From: JAQVIJ01 sp041287365
GTDB taxonomy: Bacteria > Desulfobacterota > Dissulfuribacteria > Dissulfuribacterales > DYLC01
DNA: 64,000 nt
Direction: 5' to 3'
Assembly (NCBI GenBank): GCA_041287365.1
Contig: JBEULL010000033.1
Location: 62,001 to 126,000 of the forward strand
How positions within the stretch are numbered: the stretch's first letter is position 1; every line of letters begins with the position of its first letter. Positions 53,525 through 62,458 of the stretch are shown in pieces. The notes beneath the pieces are model-generated. The model had not been told where the DNA came from. It saw only the letters and a list, made by a program, of their open reading frames with translations, and searched no databases. A program made the position numbers and the translations under genes.

Positions 53525-54214
53525 ATGCAGACTCGACACCACACCATCACCATAGACGGCCCTGCCGGAGCCGGCAAGGGTGTGGTCAGCGCACTGCTTG
53601 CCGAACGCCTCGACTTCACAAGGCTGGACACCGGCGCCATGTATCGGGCGGTCGCCCTTCACGCACTGAGACAAGGATTCGAGCCTTCGGAAAATATGGT
53701 AAAAAGACACCTTGAAGACAGACTGCAACTGCTACTCTCAGGAATCGACATTGCAATAAATGGAAAATGTGTACGGCTGAACGGCGAAGACGTTTCACAG
53801 ACCATCCGCACACCAGAGGTGTCCATGGCGGCCTCATTCATCTCGCAATTTGCATGTGTCAGACAAAAACTCACTGAACTCCAACGTGAAATCGCTCGAA
53901 CCACAGACCTGGTGGCCGAAGGCAGGGATATGGGCACGGTGGTCTTTCCTCATGCCCAATACAAATTCTTTCTGACTGCAAAACCGGAGATTCGAGCCAA
54001 AAGAAGGTGGCTTCAACTAAAAGATCAAGGCGTTGAAATGGATTTTCATGTGGTATTGCGTGAGATACAGCAAAGGGACGAGGCGGATAGCTCAAGGCAG
54101 ATCGCACCACTTGCAATGGCAGCGGATGCCATACTTGTGGACAGTTCTTACATGGAAGTGGAAGAGGTGGCAAACACCATGTACAAACATGTAAAACAGC
54201 TCATACCAACTTAA
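53525..54214 (+). CDS. cmk: Cytidylate kinase
   Basis: This 229-aa enzyme phosphorylates CMP and dCMP. The P-loop is ITIDGPAGAGKGVVSALLA near residue 8; a Gly-Val follows the Lys where Ser is usual (GKS/GKG). LDTGAMYRAVALHA is the NMP site, VAEGRDMGTVVFP the second, and FLTAKPEIRAKRRWLQL the lid. GGAGG lies 13 bp upstream. The region 53440-53524 holds no gene. It ends convergently on queH with 3 bp between stops. Confidence 0.93.
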   Translation: MQTRHHTITIDGPAGAGKGVVSALLAERLDFTRLDTGAMYRAVALHALRQGFEPSENMVKRHLEDRLQLLLSGIDIAINGKCVRLNGEDVSQTIRTPEVSMAASFISQFACVRQKLTELQREIARTTDLVAEGRDMGTVVFPHAQYKFFLTAKPEIRAKRRWLQLKDQGVEMDFHVVLREIQQRDEADSSRQIAPLAMAADAILVDSSYMEVEEVANTMYKHVKQLIPT

Positions 54215-54217
54215 CCT

Positions 54218-54805
54218 TTACTTAATATATTGGTTTGACTGACTCAACCCCTGCTGCAGCCGCAACCCCCTCTTTTCATAGCGTTCTTCTTCACTGAAAA
54301 TACAGCCGCAGTAAGATTGGCGATAGATACCAAGCTCTCGCGTCACATCCTGCCCTTCCTGCCAGCCCTCACGAAAGTCCTCGTAATAAAACTCTACACC
54401 CGTTTTCTGCGCCAAATCCTGGGCTATGCGGTAAATAGCCTCATGATTTTGATAGCGACTGTAGAGAAGCGTGGAGCTGAAGTGAGTGAATCCATCGTCT
54501 TTTGCCTTTGTAACTGTCTCCAACAGGCGCATTTCATAGCATCTTAAACACCTGGCTCCAAAGTTCATATTTTCTGCCACTGACTGTAACCACGGCCTGA
54601 GACCATAGCCCTTTTCGCTGTAGATTACAGAAAAGTCATGGAGCCGAGCCACTTCCTTCAATGCCTCGATACGCCTCTCGTATTCCATGTATGGATGTAT
54701 GTTGGGATTGTAAAAAAAACCCGTGACTGACACACCGATATCCTTCAGGCGCTTGAGTGGGAAAAGCAGGCAGGGCCCGCAACAGATGTGCAATAATAAG
54801 CGCAT
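54218..54805 (-). CDS. queH: Epoxyqueuosine reductase QueH
   Basis: This 195-aa member of the former DUF208 family reduces epoxyqueuosine in tRNA as the non-cobalamin alternative to QueG. It begins LLLHICCGPCLLFPLKRL with the first Cys pair, then FFYNPNIHPYMEYERR. Later come CLRCYEMRL and a SYCGCIFSE cysteine pair, ligands of the iron-sulfur cluster and a second metal. The other queuosine genes are not in the window. It is downstream of the PaaK-like gene by 10 bp. Confidence 0.95.
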   Translation of the reverse strand: MRLLLHICCGPCLLFPLKRLKDIGVSVTGFFYNPNIHPYMEYERRIEALKEVARLHDFSVIYSEKGYGLRPWLQSVAENMNFGARCLRCYEMRLLETVTKAKDDGFTHFSSTLLYSRYQNHEAIYRIAQDLAQKTGVEFYYEDFREGWQEGQDVTRELGIYRQSYCGCIFSEEERYEKRGLRLQQGLSQSNQYIK

Positions 54806-54815
54806 AGCAAATGAC

Positions 54816-56120
54816 CTACAGATAAATTACGCGCAATCCCTGTTTCAGATATGATTCAAGGGTGCAGAGCTCCACTGGTCTCATGCGGCATGAAAGCCCA
54901 AATGCATCCTCGAATTCCATCTCCATATCCCTGAGCCAGTTGTGCAACAGAGGCAGGCTTCCAGCAAAAAAATCATCCGTAATCGCGATCCAAAGCTCGA
55001 GCCGTTCCAGAAACCGTTCCTTCCTGACCGCCATCACGTAAGGCACTGCCTGCAAAGACGCATTGGAAGAAAGGCGGCCCATACCGCGCCTGACGAATTC
55101 ATCCACCTGATTCAAGGAGATATTCAGCCCACGCACCTGCACCAGGCCGTCCGTGCGCCCATAAACGGGTTCCATACGCCAGCCCACTCTGCCGCAGACG
55201 CAAGGTTCGGAAATAATGCGAGTCAGCTCGCCTGTGCGAAAACGCATGAGCGGATTGGCCTTGGTGGTAAGGGTAGTGATCACCAATTCTCCTCTTTCCC
55301 CGTGAGGCAATACAGCACCTGTGTCAGGGTCTATCACCTCTGGAATGAGATGATCCATGGCCAGGTGTAGTCCGTTTCTCTTTTCGCACTCATAGGCCAT
55401 GACAGGCCCTACCGCCTCCAGAATACCGTGTCCACACAAAATATTTATCGCAAACTCCTGCTCCATTTCCTTCCGTACGTCCATATTCAGACGCTCATCC
55501 AGTAACAAAACTCGCTTCAGAGACAGATTGGCCAACTGAATTCCACTTTCCGCCAACTCTGCAAATAGATACTGAAAATAAGACGAAAACGTGATGAGGG
55601 TAGAGGTCTTGAAGTCCACCAAGATACGCAGACGTTCTTGAACAGCCATAGGTTCCGGCGGAATGACCAATGCCCCCATAGCCTCAGCCGCCTCCTTCAA
55701 CTCCTGAGCAAGAAAGGTCATGCCAGGATCCAGACATATCTGAACGATATCGTCGGCAGTAACGCCTGATGCCGAAAGAAATCTACAGGTAAGCCCCTGA
55801 CGATGAGCCACGTCCTGTTTCGTATAGCCCATGACTATGGGGTTAGATATACCACAGCTCAGGGTGTGCAGACGAATAATGTCACGCAGTGGCACTGCAA
55901 ACTGGCCGTAGGGATAATTGGCTATGAGGTCTTGACGAGTGGTAAAAGGTAATTTGTATATATCCTCCAAGGAGGTAACCGCCTCTGGTGTGATGTCAAC
56001 AGATTCCATGGCCTTTCGATAGGAAGGTACGCGATTATAGACACGATTCAATGTGCTCTGAAGCAATTCCATCTGCAACTGAAGCAACTCGTTAAGCGGA
56101 GCGCGTTCTATGGTTTCCAT
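54816..56120 (-). CDS. PaaK-like phenylacetate-CoA ligase homologue with degenerate P-loop
   Basis: This 434-aa protein follows the PaaK fold from end to end. The N-terminal YRKAMESVDITPEAV, LPFTTRQDLIANYPYG and VMGYTKQD are followed by GILEAVGPVMAYECEKRNGLH, GERGELVITTLTTKANPLMRF, GRTDGLVQVRGLNISL and the C-terminal ACT-like subdomain. The nucleotide loop, normally SSGTTGKPT, reads LSCGISNPI, and the catalytic C-terminal Lys position is also unclear. Adenylation may therefore be lost or altered. livF lies 65 bp upstream on the same strand, a pairing common in branched-chain amino-acid transport clusters. Confidence 0.82.
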   Translation of the reverse strand: METIERAPLNELLQLQMELLQSTLNRVYNRVPSYRKAMESVDITPEAVTSLEDIYKLPFTTRQDLIANYPYGQFAVPLRDIIRLHTLSCGISNPIVMGYTKQDVAHRQGLTCRFLSASGVTADDIVQICLDPGMTFLAQELKEAAEAMGALVIPPEPMAVQERLRILVDFKTSTLITFSSYFQYLFAELAESGIQLANLSLKRVLLLDERLNMDVRKEMEQEFAINILCGHGILEAVGPVMAYECEKRNGLHLAMDHLIPEVIDPDTGAVLPHGERGELVITTLTTKANPLMRFRTGELTRIISEPCVCGRVGWRMEPVYGRTDGLVQVRGLNISLNQVDEFVRRGMGRLSSNASLQAVPYVMAVRKERFLERLELWIAITDDFFAGSLPLLHNWLRDMEMEFEDAFGLSCRMRPVELCTLESYLKQGLRVIYL

Positions 56121-56185
56121 AAAATTATCCTCTTATTATTAATGGAACATACCGAAAAAATATTGATTGTTTTTTTAACAAACAA

Positions 56186-56926
56186 TCATCTTTCTGTAAC
56201 CTGGGCGTAATCCTTGCCCAGATAGGCCCGTTGGACATCGGAGTCATCCCGCAATTCCTGAGCTGTACCCTGAAGCACGATCCTACCAGTCTCCAACACA
56301 TAGCCCCTGTGGGCCATCTCCAGGACCCGCCTGGCGTTTTGCTCCACTATGAGAATGGTCAGACCCTCCGCCTGATTCAGAGTCACTATGGCCTGAAAGA
56401 TGCCCTCTACCAGCTTTGGTGCAAGTCCGAGAGAAGGCTCATCCAGCAACAACAGATTCGGTTTTGCCATTAAGGCACGGCCTATGGCCAGCATCTGTTG
56501 CTCTCCACCGCTCAGAGTGCCGGCAATCTGCCTTCTACGTTCATAGAGCCTGGGGAAAAGCTGAAAAATCCTGTCAAAATCCCCTTGGATCTCCGTTTTT
56601 TCAGCCCTCCCAAAGCGGTGATAGGCGCCGAGTTCCAAATTCTCCATAACAGTGAGAGGCGCAAAGACCTGTCTGCCTTCAGGAGAATGCCCTATGCCCA
56701 TTTTCACAATGACATCCGGCGCAAGCCCAAGTATGCTTCTATCCCTGTATAATATCTCGCCCTGACTGCACGGAACAAGCCCGGAAATGGTTCGCAGCAG
56801 CGTGGTCTTGCCTGCACCATTAGCACCGATGAGACAAACTATCTCCCCTTGCCTGACATGTAAGGACAGGTTACGCAAGATGGCGATGGACGCGTAATAT
56901 GTATTGAGATTTTTAATTTGCAGCAT
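56186..56926 (-). CDS. livF: LivF-type ABC transporter ATPase
   Basis: This 246-aa ATPase starts at ATG 56926 after GAAGGG. It has the LivF start LQIKNLNTYYASIAILRNLS, Walker A GANGAGKTTL near residue 38, the signature LSGGEQQMLAIGRAL near 137 and Walker B LLLLDEPSLGLAP. LivF works with LivG and the LivH/M permeases in branched-chain amino-acid import. None of these is here, as the next upstream genes run the other way. It is therefore an orphan in this window. Confidence 0.9.
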   Translation of the reverse strand: MLQIKNLNTYYASIAILRNLSLHVRQGEIVCLIGANGAGKTTLLRTISGLVPCSQGEILYRDRSILGLAPDVIVKMGIGHSPEGRQVFAPLTVMENLELGAYHRFGRAEKTEIQGDFDRIFQLFPRLYERRRQIAGTLSGGEQQMLAIGRALMAKPNLLLLDEPSLGLAPKLVEGIFQAIVTLNQAEGLTILIVEQNARRVLEMAHRGYVLETGRIVLQGTAQELRDDSDVQRAYLGKDYAQVTER

Positions 56927-57118
56927 ATCAACCCTTCTTATTCTAAAGAATGTTAACAAAGAGACATGGATTTTACAAGGGAAGCATATAGAGGCAGGCC
57001 GCTGTACCTGATGACCTTCAACAAGGCGAGCTCAGTAGCGCACCACTACATTCAAGCAACCTCCACGACCTGCCGATACATTCTTTCAAAAGACAAAGGA
57101 AAGAGAGGACGGCCCAAT

Positions 57119-57388
57119 ATGCAAAAAAAGTTGTGGATTCCCCTGCTGTGTGGAACGGCATTTCTGTGTTGCGGCTGCTGTAATCTGTCTCTGCTGGACA
57201 TCTCCTGTAAAAACCCATTTCAAAGGACACAGGTGGTGGTGCCTTGCAGCACTCAGCAACTCCAGACCACTCCTCAACCCACCTACTATGTGCTCAAGAG
57301 ATATGAACCCCAGAGAATACAGGTCATAGAAACGGACAACTCCGATATTCAATTTTATGAGCCGCTGCCGTTCAAAACCAAGGAGTAA
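57119..57388 (+). CDS. Small lipoprotein
   Basis: This 89-aa protein starts at ATG 57119 behind GAGAGGA. The signal MQKKLWIPLLCGTAFLCCGC has several Cys residues that could serve as the lipid site. The mature part has no recognised domain. It is Pro/Thr/Tyr-rich and ends FYEPLPFKTKE. It heads the envelope operon and is followed by two FlgO-like proteins, another lipoprotein and an LD-carboxypeptidase, all with 0-35 bp gaps or overlaps. It was not recognised as a named family. Confidence 0.65.
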   Translation: MQKKLWIPLLCGTAFLCCGCCNLSLLDISCKNPFQRTQVVVPCSTQQLQTTPQPTYYVLKRYEPQRIQVIETDNSDIQFYEPLPFKTKE

Positions 57389-57391
57389 GCT

Positions 57392-58171
57392 ATGAAAAGA
57401 CATATCAGCACATACATCACATTCATCTGTCTCATGAGCCCCTGTGTGCTTGCGGCTCAGGACGAACCGGTACCTGAACAGGCAGCCCGGCCTGCCTGCG
57501 TAGAGAAGGCCGTAATAATCGACGAGGCATCGAATCTGAACCTTCAGATACACAACCTGGCGGAACAACTGGTAAAAAACTACCGATACGGCATGACGCC
57601 GGCTGAACCCGTTGCAGTGACCACCTTCGTGGACGTAAACCACCTTTACAAGACATCTCCCTTTGGACGCTACATCGCCGAACAGCTCATAGGCGAACTG
57701 CAACGCGCCAGCTTCAATGTCATGGAGTATCGAAAGACCAACAGCATCATGACACGTGAAGGCTTCGGAGAATACTCACTGTCCCGCGACAGCAAGGAAA
57801 TCGCCAAATCCACTCCGGCAGGTCTGGTGCTGGTAGGCACTTATATGATAAAAGACCGCTATGTCATGGTGAACGCCAGAATCGTGGATTCAAATCAACT
57901 GGTACACTCATCTGGCATGACAATAATGCGAAAAGACGGCCTGATATCCGACCTGCTGCAACACGCCTCTGTGCCTGACCTGGCCCCGCCCGCCCGCATA
58001 GCCATCAAGGGACTTGGAGAACCAACTCCTGCCGCACCTCAGGTCACTGCGACCGAGCCCGCACCAGCCTTACAGGAGGTCAAACCATCTGCCAACAATG
58101 CAAACACAAAGCCGGCCATCAGGACATCCAAGACTCGCGTCACAGCCTCGTCACGCACAAGGCACAGCTGA
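57392..58171 (+). CDS. FlgO-like exported protein 1
   Basis: This 259-aa protein has a signal peptide (ITFICLMSPCVLAA). Residues ~50-200 resemble the FlgO domain: LAEQLVKNYRYG, VAVTTFVDVNHLYKTSPFGR, AEQLIGELQRASFNVMEYRK and GLVLVGTYMIKDRYVMVNARI. FlgO proteins are outer-membrane factors linked to flagellar motility in Vibrio. The C-terminal ~55 residues are Ala/Pro/Thr-rich and disordered. The start is 3 bp after the previous stop. No flagellar genes are seen nearby, so the domain may serve another envelope role. Confidence 0.8.
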   Translation: MKRHISTYITFICLMSPCVLAAQDEPVPEQAARPACVEKAVIIDEASNLNLQIHNLAEQLVKNYRYGMTPAEPVAVTTFVDVNHLYKTSPFGRYIAEQLIGELQRASFNVMEYRKTNSIMTREGFGEYSLSRDSKEIAKSTPAGLVLVGTYMIKDRYVMVNARIVDSNQLVHSSGMTIMRKDGLISDLLQHASVPDLAPPARIAIKGLGEPTPAAPQVTATEPAPALQEVKPSANNANTKPAIRTSKTRVTASSRTRHS

Positions 58172-58178
58172 TATTCAC

Positions 58179-58784
58179 ATGAAAAACTGTATTCCGGTCG
58201 TATTTGTTCTATCTCTGTGGCTAACAGGACTTACCGCCTGCGAGATGAAGGCGGTCTCCATCCGCTCATCCCAGGCGCCGCATCCAATCTATTCCCATGC
58301 ATCTATCTTTGATATAACACGGGAGCTGACTCAGGAGCTTTTGATCAATCTTCAGGACGAAAGCGCCCGCTCATCCACCTGTATCGTCACCACCTTTGTG
58401 CGCTTAGACAATCTGAAAACAGCCGATACCCTGGGCAGGCTCCTGGCAGAGGGCATGGGGAATGAGTTGGTAAAGGCCGGAATGGCCGTAACAGAGATTC
58501 GAAACAGCAACGCAGTCTCCGTGCATCCAACCACCGGCGAGCTAATATTGAGCAGGGATAAAACTGAGCTTAAGGGCTATATGGATGCAGCTTATGCGCT
58601 TACCGGCACGTATTCCGTGGGCGAACGCTCTGTAACTATCTCAGTCAGGCTCCTGGACCTGCGAAGCAACCGCATCGTGGCTGTGGCAAGCAACGAACTG
58701 ATTCGCACACCTGACATCAACGCCTTGCTCTCAGACGAAGCCCGTGTAGCGCCCACTACCTATGACAGACTGCCAAGCAGATAA
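58179..58784 (+). CDS. FlgO-like lipoprotein 2
   Basis: This 201-aa protein is a lipoprotein. FVLSLWLTGLTAC provides the lipobox LTAC at about residue 21. Residues ~45-185 carry a FlgO-type domain related to the preceding protein (IVTTFVRLDNLKTADTLGR, AEGMGNELVKAGMAVTEIR, YALTGTYSVGERSVTISVRL). The tandem arrangement suggests duplication followed by division of labour. The start lies 7 bp after the previous stop. Confidence 0.8.
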   Translation: MKNCIPVVFVLSLWLTGLTACEMKAVSIRSSQAPHPIYSHASIFDITRELTQELLINLQDESARSSTCIVTTFVRLDNLKTADTLGRLLAEGMGNELVKAGMAVTEIRNSNAVSVHPTTGELILSRDKTELKGYMDAAYALTGTYSVGERSVTISVRLLDLRSNRIVAVASNELIRTPDINALLSDEARVAPTTYDRLPSR

Positions 58785-58819
58785 TGGAATTTATAACACT
58801 ACGGTGTTATAGTGGGATC

Positions 58820-59482
58820 ATGAATAAAATCACCTCAATTTATTCAATCAGATTGTTTTTTATGCGTAATATAATAACGTTACCCATGCTGCTGGCCCTA
58901 CTCATCTCATGCAGCCAGCCACCCTTTATTCAGCCGCCCAATTTTCCACAAAACGACATCGGCCGCCTGCCGAATGTCAATATCCAGGTATATATTCAAC
59001 CCAAAAGGCCATTGGGATTGGCCAGGCAGAGTGCCTATCTCACGCCCCTTTACCTGCCTCAACGCTATGACAAGGCCTTGGGCATCAGCTATGCCGGCAT
59101 AGTCCAGGAGGTATTTCTTCAGCATCTCATCTTTCAGACCCTGGAACAGCACAAAGAACAGGAAAAGGGTGTTTCAATGCCTGCCCTCAAGGCCAGAGGC
59201 TTCGATTACCTCGTGGAGATCAGCTCTCCTTCGTTTTTGGCTCCGGCAGGGAATTCAAGGGGATGGATAGCCTTGAACCTGAAGATCATTCGGCTGGCGG
59301 ATGAAACGACCATCTGGCACATGTACGGCGAGGCTGACCTGCTTCCCCTCCACAGGGGTCATGACATCCTCTTTCCTCGCGACTATCGCGATGCACCCAC
59401 CCTGACAGAGGGTCTGGCCGCCATAGCCCACAAGATGGCTGAGATCATAAGCCAACAGGAAAACAGCATAACTACGCCATGA
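58820..59482 (+). CDS. Putative lipoprotein of the FlgO-like operon
   Basis: This 220-aa lipoprotein has lipobox LLISC. Three ATGs compete: 58784 (overlapping the previous stop), 58820 and 58862. The one at 58862 gives the most compact signal (MRNIITLPMLLALLISC). None has a strong ribosome site. The mature chain has strands such as NVNIQVYIQPKRP and FDYLVEISSPSFLAPAG, resembling a periplasmic outer-membrane biogenesis protein in general shape. The gene overlaps ldcA by 4 bp. Confidence 0.65.
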   Translation: MNKITSIYSIRLFFMRNIITLPMLLALLISCSQPPFIQPPNFPQNDIGRLPNVNIQVYIQPKRPLGLARQSAYLTPLYLPQRYDKALGISYAGIVQEVFLQHLIFQTLEQHKEQEKGVSMPALKARGFDYLVEISSPSFLAPAGNSRGWIALNLKIIRLADETTIWHMYGEADLLPLHRGHDILFPRDYRDAPTLTEGLAAIAHKMAEIISQQENSITTP

Positions 59483-60345
59483 GAATAGCGGCATTCAGCC
59501 CATCCAGCCCGGCAGATTCGGAAAAGATACAAAAAGGCATAGAGCTCATTCAGACCCATCTGCAGGGGGCTCAAGTGGTGCTCTTTTCCGATATCCCTGG
59601 TAGCGGCCCCTTCCCTTACCTGGCACAGAATGATACACATCAGGCCCAGTTGTTTCATGACCTGCTTACCGATTCCACCATCGACATGGTCTGGGCCATG
59701 CGAGGCGGGTATGGCTCACTTAGATGGCTGAATATGGTGGACTGGCAGAGGCTGTTCGAGTCAAGCCGCAAAAATCCCCTGATCGGCTTCAGTGACGTGA
59801 CCTTTTTGCACTCGGCACTGCTCAATATCCACTGGCCAATCCTCATTCATGGCCCCCTTCTCACCACTCTGGCCAAGACCGATGACACAAGCCTCAATGC
59901 CTTATGGCACCTGATACGGACAGGAAACGCTCCAACCCTATCAGGCGAACCACTTCAGACAGGCACGGTCATAGGCCATCTCATAGGAGGAAACCTCACC
60001 TGTCTGGTGCATACTCTTGGAACGGCATTTGAACCGCCATGGAAAGGGGCGATTCTGGTGATGGAAGACCATAACGAGGCCCTCTACCGCATAGATCGCA
60101 TGCTCACACATCTGAAGCTCACAGGAAGGCTCTCACAACTCGCCGGCATCGCCGTAGGAAGGATCGAGCACACAAGTTTCGATGAAGGACAGCTCAATAC
60201 CCTGCTTCTGAATCGTCTAAAGGATTTGAATATACCAATGGCATGGAAACTGCCGATAGGACACGGGGCTGAAAACGCCCCCTTGATGTTAGGAGAGGAA
60301 TACGAACTGAACGGCGAAACCGGTCAACTGATTCCCATCGAATAA
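59479..60345 (+). CDS. ldcA: LD-carboxypeptidase (S66 family)
   Basis: This 288-aa enzyme removes the terminal D-Ala from murein tetrapeptides during peptidoglycan recycling. It begins IAAFSPSSPADSEKI, has DMVWAMRGGYGSLR and the nucleophile-region LIGFSDVTFLHSAL near residue 102. The base/His side is AILVMEDHNEALYRIDRML and IGHGAENAPLMLG. The start overlaps the upstream lipoprotein stop by ATGA, so a link between wall trimming and the lipoproteins is plausible. Confidence 0.9.
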   Translation: MRIAAFSPSSPADSEKIQKGIELIQTHLQGAQVVLFSDIPGSGPFPYLAQNDTHQAQLFHDLLTDSTIDMVWAMRGGYGSLRWLNMVDWQRLFESSRKNPLIGFSDVTFLHSALLNIHWPILIHGPLLTTLAKTDDTSLNALWHLIRTGNAPTLSGEPLQTGTVIGHLIGGNLTCLVHTLGTAFEPPWKGAILVMEDHNEALYRIDRMLTHLKLTGRLSQLAGIAVGRIEHTSFDEGQLNTLLLNRLKDLNIPMAWKLPIGHGAENAPLMLGEEYELNGETGQLIPIE

Positions 60346-60359
60346 GACCTTCGAGAAAA

Positions 60360-60971
60360 TCAGTGGCGTGGGCACAGGTGTGTTTGCAATGAATTCTCAA
60401 GTGCTTGAGGCATTCCACAGACCCAATGGGCTGCACTCAACAGATCCTCGGCCACATAGCCTATTTTTTGACGTTGATCTGCCAATAAAGCATTCCAAGT
60501 TTTTGCGCCGTGCCCTGTGAGCACCAGAACAGGGACCGCCCCCACATTCACTGCAAGCTCCATGTCCCGCCAGGTATCACCCACCACAACACTCATCTCC
60601 GGATTCAAACCCAATTCCTCACATGCCTTCGTTACAAGACCAGTACCAGGCTTTCTGCAATCACAGACCATCTGATATGGGGACCGGCCTTCTGTGGGAT
60701 GATGTGGACAATAGTACCAACCAGCCACCTTCGCGCCGAAAACAGCAAGTATGCGCTCTAATTCCCGATGAATGGCCTGCACATGCACTTCCTCAAAAAA
60801 TCCCCTGGCCACTCCTGATTGATTGGTCACCACCACCACCTTAAAACCACATCTGTTAAGCATGGCGATGGCCTCTCCGGCGCCAGGAATGAGCCGAAGG
60901 TCATGCACGGACGAGAGATAGCCGACCTCTTCGTTTATGACACCGTCTCTGTCCAAAAAGACTACCTTCAT
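60360..60971 (-). CDS. gmhB: D-glycero-D-manno-heptose 1,7-bisphosphate 7-phosphatase
   Basis: This 203-aa HAD phosphatase belongs to ADP-heptose synthesis for the LPS inner core. It starts at ATG 60971, two bases inside the ssb stop. VVFLDRDGVINEE holds the nucleophile Asp, and VVVTNQSGVARGFF is motif II. The zinc site WYYCPHHPTEG... CDCRKPGTG is diagnostic of GmhB. VVGDTWRDME is motif IV. It is the end of the carB-purF-kdsD-ssb-gmhB group. Confidence 0.93.
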   Translation of the reverse strand: MKVVFLDRDGVINEEVGYLSSVHDLRLIPGAGEAIAMLNRCGFKVVVVTNQSGVARGFFEEVHVQAIHRELERILAVFGAKVAGWYYCPHHPTEGRSPYQMVCDCRKPGTGLVTKACEELGLNPEMSVVVGDTWRDMELAVNVGAVPVLVLTGHGAKTWNALLADQRQKIGYVAEDLLSAAHWVCGMPQALENSLQTHLCPRH

Positions 60972-60972
60972 T

Positions 60973-61383
60973 CTAAAACGGCACTTCCTCGTCCACAGGC
61001 GGAGGAGCTGCGTCCAAATCATATCCGAACTCGCCTCCACCGCTCCTGTCCCCTTTGGATTCCAACAAAACGAAATCATTGACCACCACCTCTGTCATAA
61101 AACGCTTGTTGCCTGACTGATCCGTCCAGGAACGGGTGCGAAGGGAGCCTTCCACATAGATCAGACTGCCTTTGTGCAGAAATTTACTCAACAGGTCCGC
61201 CGTCTGCCGCCATGCAACAACTCTATGCCAGTCCGTCTCCTCCTCCCACTGTTCATTCCGCTTGACACGACGATTTGTAGCCACATTGAATGTGCATACA
61301 CCTGTACCGTCCTGTGTGTAGCGAATCTCGGGATCTGCTCCGAGCCTGCCTATCAACATGACCTTGTTTAGACTGCGCGCCAT
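60973..61383 (-). CDS. ssb: Single-stranded DNA-binding protein
   Basis: This 136-aa protein has an OB fold in residues 1-105: NKVMLIGRLGADPEIRYTQ, FNVATNRR, DWHRVVAW, KGSLIYVEGSLRTRSW. A short Gly/acidic linker and the interaction tail VDEEVPF follow. The tail matches the acidic C-terminus used to recruit repair and replication proteins. The linker is short. It sits between kdsD and gmhB. Confidence 0.96.
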   Translation of the reverse strand: MARSLNKVMLIGRLGADPEIRYTQDGTGVCTFNVATNRRVKRNEQWEEETDWHRVVAWRQTADLLSKFLHKGSLIYVEGSLRTRSWTDQSGNKRFMTEVVVNDFVLLESKGDRSGGGEFGYDLDAAPPPVDEEVPF

Positions 61384-61402
61384 AGGTTATCGTCTCCTTT
61401 CT

Positions 61403-62458
61403 CTAAACTGAAAACTTGAACTGCCCCTTGCCAAGCAGGTCATGGAGGTGGACTATACCCACAAGTCGGCCGTTTTCCACAACCGGCAATACGGTGATCA
61501 GATGTCTCTCCATGAGGGCCAAGGCATCAGCGGCCAGAGCGGAAGGAGGCACTGATTTGGGGGATTTGGTCATGAGACGCTCCACAGGCGTAAACAGAAT
61601 ATCACTCCCATGCAGCAACCCCCTGCGGATATCTCCGTCAGTAATGATGCCCACCAATTCGTCATTTTTATTCAATACCAGCACACACCCCAGCTTTCCT
61701 GTGTTCATGCGGCACAAAATCTCTTCAATATTCAATCCAGTACGCACTTTTGGAATGGCATCACCTGTAAGCATCACCTCCCTGACCTGCAGACGCAGGG
61801 CTTCACCAAGGCTGCCTGCAGGGTGATTACGCCTAAAATCATGGGCGTCGAAGTTACGCAATTCCAACAGAACCACTGCAAGGGCATCTCCAACAGCCAG
61901 GGCTGCAGTGGTGCTGGCGGTAGGGGCCAACCCCAGGGAGCAGGCCTCTCTTTCCACGCCCACATCGATGACAGCATGGCTTTCACGGGCAAGCGTTGAA
62001 TTCAGACCACCCGTCAGGGCGATTATGGATATAGAACGGGCCTTGAATATAGGCAAAAGCGAAATTAGTTCCTGAGTCTCGCCGCTGTTGGAGATGGCCA
62101 GAATACAGTCTTCCTGGCCCAACATGCCGAGATCACCGTGCATGGCCTCCACAGGATGCAGAAAAACCGATGGGGTACCGGTGCTGGACAGGGTAGCTGA
62201 TATCTTGCGGCCTATGAGCCCTGACTTGCCTATACCAGTTACCACCAGTCTGCCTTTTGTATTGAGAATGAGTTGAACGGCCTTGCAGAATCCTGCATTT
62301 AAACGGCTTTTTACGCGATTGAGGGCGGCTATCTCTATATCTATGACCTTTTTGGCCCTATCTATCAATTGGGCATCAGTCAATCGATCACTTTGGTATC
62401 GATGCCCAATTTCTCCAATCCCTTCGCTCTGATCTATTTTCTTTTCTCCCGCACTCAT
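61403..62458 (-). CDS. kdsD: D-arabinose 5-phosphate isomerase (KpsF/GutQ family)
   Basis: This 351-aa enzyme makes arabinose 5-phosphate, the precursor of Kdo in LPS. Residues ~60-195 are an SIS domain (VVTGIGKSGLIGRKI, HPVEAMHGDLGML, SNSGETQELISLL). Two CBS domains occupy ~225-350 (VREVMLTGDAIP, IITDGDIRRGL, VHLHDLLG). The N-terminal ~30 residues before the SIS helix are an extra hydrophilic extension. It overlaps purF by 4 bp and is encoded with gmhB for LPS core assembly. Confidence 0.94.
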   Translation of the reverse strand: MSAGEKKIDQSEGIGEIGHRYQSDRLTDAQLIDRAKKVIDIEIAALNRVKSRLNAGFCKAVQLILNTKGRLVVTGIGKSGLIGRKISATLSSTGTPSVFLHPVEAMHGDLGMLGQEDCILAISNSGETQELISLLPIFKARSISIIALTGGLNSTLARESHAVIDVGVEREACSLGLAPTASTTAALAVGDALAVVLLELRNFDAHDFRRNHPAGSLGEALRLQVREVMLTGDAIPKVRTGLNIEEILCRMNTGKLGCVLVLNKNDELVGIITDGDIRRGLLHGSDILFTPVERLMTKSPKSVPPSALAADALALMERHLITVLPVVENGRLVGIVHLHDLLGKGQFKFSV

